Origin: an uncultured Bacilli bacterium
Lineage (GTDB): Bacteria > Bacillota_I > Bacilli_A > RF39 > UBA660
Reading direction: 5' to 3'
Assembly: GCA_934120015.1 (NCBI GenBank)
Contig: CAKOTD010000029.1
Coordinates: forward strand, 1 to 14,011
Length of the DNA: 14,011 nucleotides
The notes beneath the pieces were generated by a model. The model ran no database searches. It worked only from the letters and a program-made list of their open reading frames with translations, and was not told where the DNA came from. Below, piece by piece: positions 11,909 through 14,011 of the stretch (positions are counted from its first letter, which is position 1; the number at the start of each line of letters is the position of its first letter). The translations under genes were made by a program, and so were the position numbers.

Positions 11909-14011
11909 ATTTCCACCACCAACAGACTCACCCATAGTCCTTAAATTTATATCTGTAGATATCTTTTCATCACTTCCAGACAATTGATTTATTACTGATT
12001 CTGTTCTAAGTTCAATTAACTTTTCTAAAGACTCTGTAGCCTTATTATACTCATCTAAAGTATAAAAAGCTGTCGGATCACTACCATAAATATTTTTAAG
12101 AATTGTATTATATTTATCTAATATATTTTTAAAATTATCTTTCTCATATGTAATACCATCAGAAGTTGTTCCACCTAATGAAGTTATAATAGTAATATCA
12201 TTAAGATACTTTTCATAAAGTGCTTTATATTCATCATTTTGAAGTATAACATTTAAAAGAGGTCTATCTTTTAAGGTGGTATTAATTATTGGATTATAGA
12301 TATCAAAATTAACTACATCACTAGCACTACCTAATCCATATACACCAAAAGAATAATTATAATCCCATGGTAAAATACTTGCTTTGCCAGATTCATTTAT
12401 ATATAAGGCATAATTTTGCATTTTTTCTGATTGATAGCTATCTAAATTTACCAAATATGTATTTACTGCAAAATATCTAATTAAGTTATCAACATCTATA
12501 ATTTCCTCTAATTTTGTTTTGTATTCATTAGTATTTGGATTATCAGTATTACTAAGTTCATTTAATGTTTTCATCCATTTAAAAATAGTTGGAAGCATAT
12601 CTACTATATCATAGAATGTATCTTCATCATTTTCCCATAATCCATTGTACTTATATAGTGGATTTGATTTATCACTAGGATAAACAATATTTTTTGCTTC
12701 ATCATATATAATACTGCTAAAATCAAACCCTCCATTATCATTAATATATTTATCTAAACTATTGTCATATACTAAATCTCCACCACTTGATTCTGGTTTC
12801 ACTAAATAGTCACTCTTCTCACCTAATGTTCTTTGAGTTAAGCTTGAGTCAATTGATTCAACCATCATATATACACCATAAAATTCATCATTGATGTATA
12901 AATTTATTAATGAATATTCAGGTGTTGGTACACCCATTTTAGTCATTAATTCATAAGATAAATATTCTTTCATAAGTGTTGCATCTCCGTATATGTTATT
13001 AAGAGCTACCTTCCTTAATCCATATAAATTCTGTTTTTCAGTATAACCATTATCTGTGTTTATATACTTACCAAAATTAATAGTAAAACTAAATCTATCA
13101 CTTGTTGAATTCCAAACCTCTTTTAAAGTTAAATTTCCTTTTGTTTTGATGCCAACATAAAGAACTGTATTATTACCAATTGATATAGAATTTGCAAGTA
13201 CTGTAGGTTTATCTATTGCATTTTGCAATAAATAATTCCAATTATTTTCATCGATATTTATCTTAACATCTTGAATGGATTCTTTATTAAATAATTTTGA
13301 ATAAACTCCGTCTTTTGCTTTACCCTGAGTATCTTCATTCACATCATAATCTTTATCATCTTTTTTGACATCTTCTATAGTATATAGATTTTCCTCTAAA
13401 ATAGTAGTTGTTCCACCATGCTTATTTTCATTACTATTTGTTTGCTTATCATTTATGTTATTTTCAGAAAAACATATAGACAAATAACTTAAAATAGATG
13501 TTAAAATTACTAATGATAATATAGTTATGACTATTTTATCTTTACTACTAAAAGTTTCTTTAAATGTTTTTTTATTGAAATTAGACATTAATAAATATAC
13601 AAATAATAAACTTAAAACTAAATTTTCTGCTATAAATAATGCATAATATATTGGTTGTATTTTTGTACTATTAGTCTCTGATTGTCCATTTGGCAACTCT
13701 GGTCTATTTCCATCATCCATTTCTCCATTTGGTAATTCTGGTCTATTTCCATCATTCATTTCTCCATTTGGTAATTCAGGTCTATTTCCATCATCCATTT
13801 CTTCATTTGGTAATTCTGGTCTATTTCCATCATCCATTTCTTCATTTGGTAATTCTGGTCTATTTCCATCATCCATCTCTCCATTTGGTAACTCTGGTCT
13901 ATTTCCATCATTCATTTCTCCATTTGGTAATTCTGGTCTATTTCCATCATCCATTTCTTCATTTGGTAATTCTGGTCTATTTCCATCATCCATTTCTTCA
14001 TTTGGTAATTC
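11900..14011 (-). CDS. CotH-kinase-domain membrane protein with tandem N-terminal repeats, 5' end missing
   Basis: 703 residues are visible; the frame is still open at the right edge, so the true start is off the window and the Met at 13993 is a repeat residue, not the start. Numbering from that Met: 1-104 are eight 13-residue repeats, 115-136 and 154-174 are two membrane helices, 176-230 is a polar linker, and about 235-640 is the CotH domain. Its signature runs VALNNIYGDATLMKEYLSYE (329-348), INLYINDEFYGVYMMVESID (363-382) and ASILPWDYNYSFG (538-550), with the conserved Asp in PWDYN. CotH proteins are atypical protein kinases; Bacillus subtilis CotH phosphorylates spore-coat proteins. Many homologues outside spore formers are envelope proteins of unknown substrate. 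The two helices suggest the kinase domain is outside the membrane, but topology is inferred. The C-terminus ends in a Gly-rich VGGGNRR. Confidence 0.92.
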   Translation of the reverse strand, partial: ELPNEEMDDGNRPELPNEEMDDGNRPELPNGEMNDGNRPELPNGEMDDGNRPELPNEEMDDGNRPELPNEEMDDGNRPELPNGEMNDGNRPELPNGEMDDGNRPELPNGQSETNSTKIQPIYYALFIAENLVLSLLFVYLLMSNFNKKTFKETFSSKDKIVITILSLVILTSILSYLSICFSENNINDKQTNSNENKHGGTTTILEENLYTIEDVKKDDKDYDVNEDTQGKAKDGVYSKLFNKESIQDVKINIDENNWNYLLQNAIDKPTVLANSISIGNNTVLYVGIKTKGNLTLKEVWNSTSDRFSFTINFGKYINTDNGYTEKQNLYGLRKVALNNIYGDATLMKEYLSYELMTKMGVPTPEYSLINLYINDEFYGVYMMVESIDSSLTQRTLGEKSDYLVKPESSGGDLVYDNSLDKYINDNGGFDFSSIIYDEAKNIVYPSDKSNPLYKYNGLWENDEDTFYDIVDMLPTIFKWMKTLNELSNTDNPNTNEYKTKLEEIIDVDNLIRYFAVNTYLVNLDSYQSEKMQNYALYINESGKASILPWDYNYSFGVYGLGSASDVVNFDIYNPIINTTLKDRPLLNVILQNDEYKALYEKYLNDITIITSLGGTTSDGITYEKDNFKNILDKYNTILKNIYGSDPTAFYTLDEYNKATESLEKLIELRTESVINQLSGSDEKISTDINLRTMGESVGGGNRR
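13682..14011 (-). repeat. 39-bp tandem repeats encoding M[DN]DGNRPELPN[GE]E
   Basis: Eight complete units and part of a ninth are present, running off the right edge. Variation is confined to Asp/Asn at position 2 and Gly/Glu at position 12. Units 1-4 and 5-8 show the same order of variants (DD-E, DD-G, ND-G, DD-x). This is a higher-order repeat of four units (156 bp), which points to block duplication. The peptide is acidic, Pro/Gly-rich and likely extended. Confidence 0.95.

Noticed and set aside
13682..14011. CRISPR-like array
   Set aside because: The 39-bp units are contiguous, with no unique spacers, and keep one open reading frame; they are protein-coding tandem repeats.

Overview
The window is a very AT-rich stretch of bacterial chromosome in which every supported gene is read from the minus strand. 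Gram-positive type Shine-Dalgarno sites, a CIRCE/HrcA heat-shock operon, a 608-residue DnaK of the short Gram-positive kind, a one-helix signal peptidase I and extremely low GC point to a low-GC Bacillota/Bacilli relative, perhaps an uncultured gut Mollicutes-like or Erysipelotrichales-like lineage. The lineage is inference. Trp is encoded by TGG and one gene ends in TGA, so I see no sign of the Mycoplasma code.

Right to left, in the direction of transcription: (i) 14011-11900 is the 3' part of a CotH-kinase-domain membrane protein. It has an N-terminal array of 13-residue repeats that runs off the window, and a terminator overlapping its stop. (ii) 11847-5224 is the heat-shock operon hrcA-grpE-dnaK-pepF-dnaJ. 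It has a strong promoter flanked by two CIRCE operators and ends in a terminator overlapping the dnaJ stop. Two things are odd: an oligoendopeptidase F gene sits between dnaK and dnaJ, and GrpE carries a metallothionein-like cysteine-rich N-terminal extension. A strong stem-loop without a U-tract lies between dnaK and pepF. (iii) 5108-4887 is a small Xre-type repressor with tandem operator-like repeats upstream. (iv) 4886-3592 has no intact gene but holds frame-broken coding remnants, one with a decayed P-loop-like motif. (v) 3600-1337 is a two-gene unit with its own promoter and terminator: a secreted C39-like cysteine peptidase, then an anchored, probably propeller-like protein of unknown function. 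(vi) 1334-766 is signal peptidase I (lepB), with its own promoter. (vii) 764-1 is a strong promoter, a c-di-GMP-I (GEMM) riboswitch with a terminator, and the 5' part of a secreted helical-repeat protein whose 3' end lies off the window.

Taken together, the window joins core protein quality control (HrcA, GrpE, DnaK, DnaJ, PepF) with envelope functions: signal peptidase, secreted peptidase, surface repeat proteins and a CotH kinase. The c-di-GMP riboswitch suggests that at least one surface protein is controlled by this second messenger. The best candidates for something undescribed are the cysteine-rich GrpE and the riboswitch-controlled surface protein.
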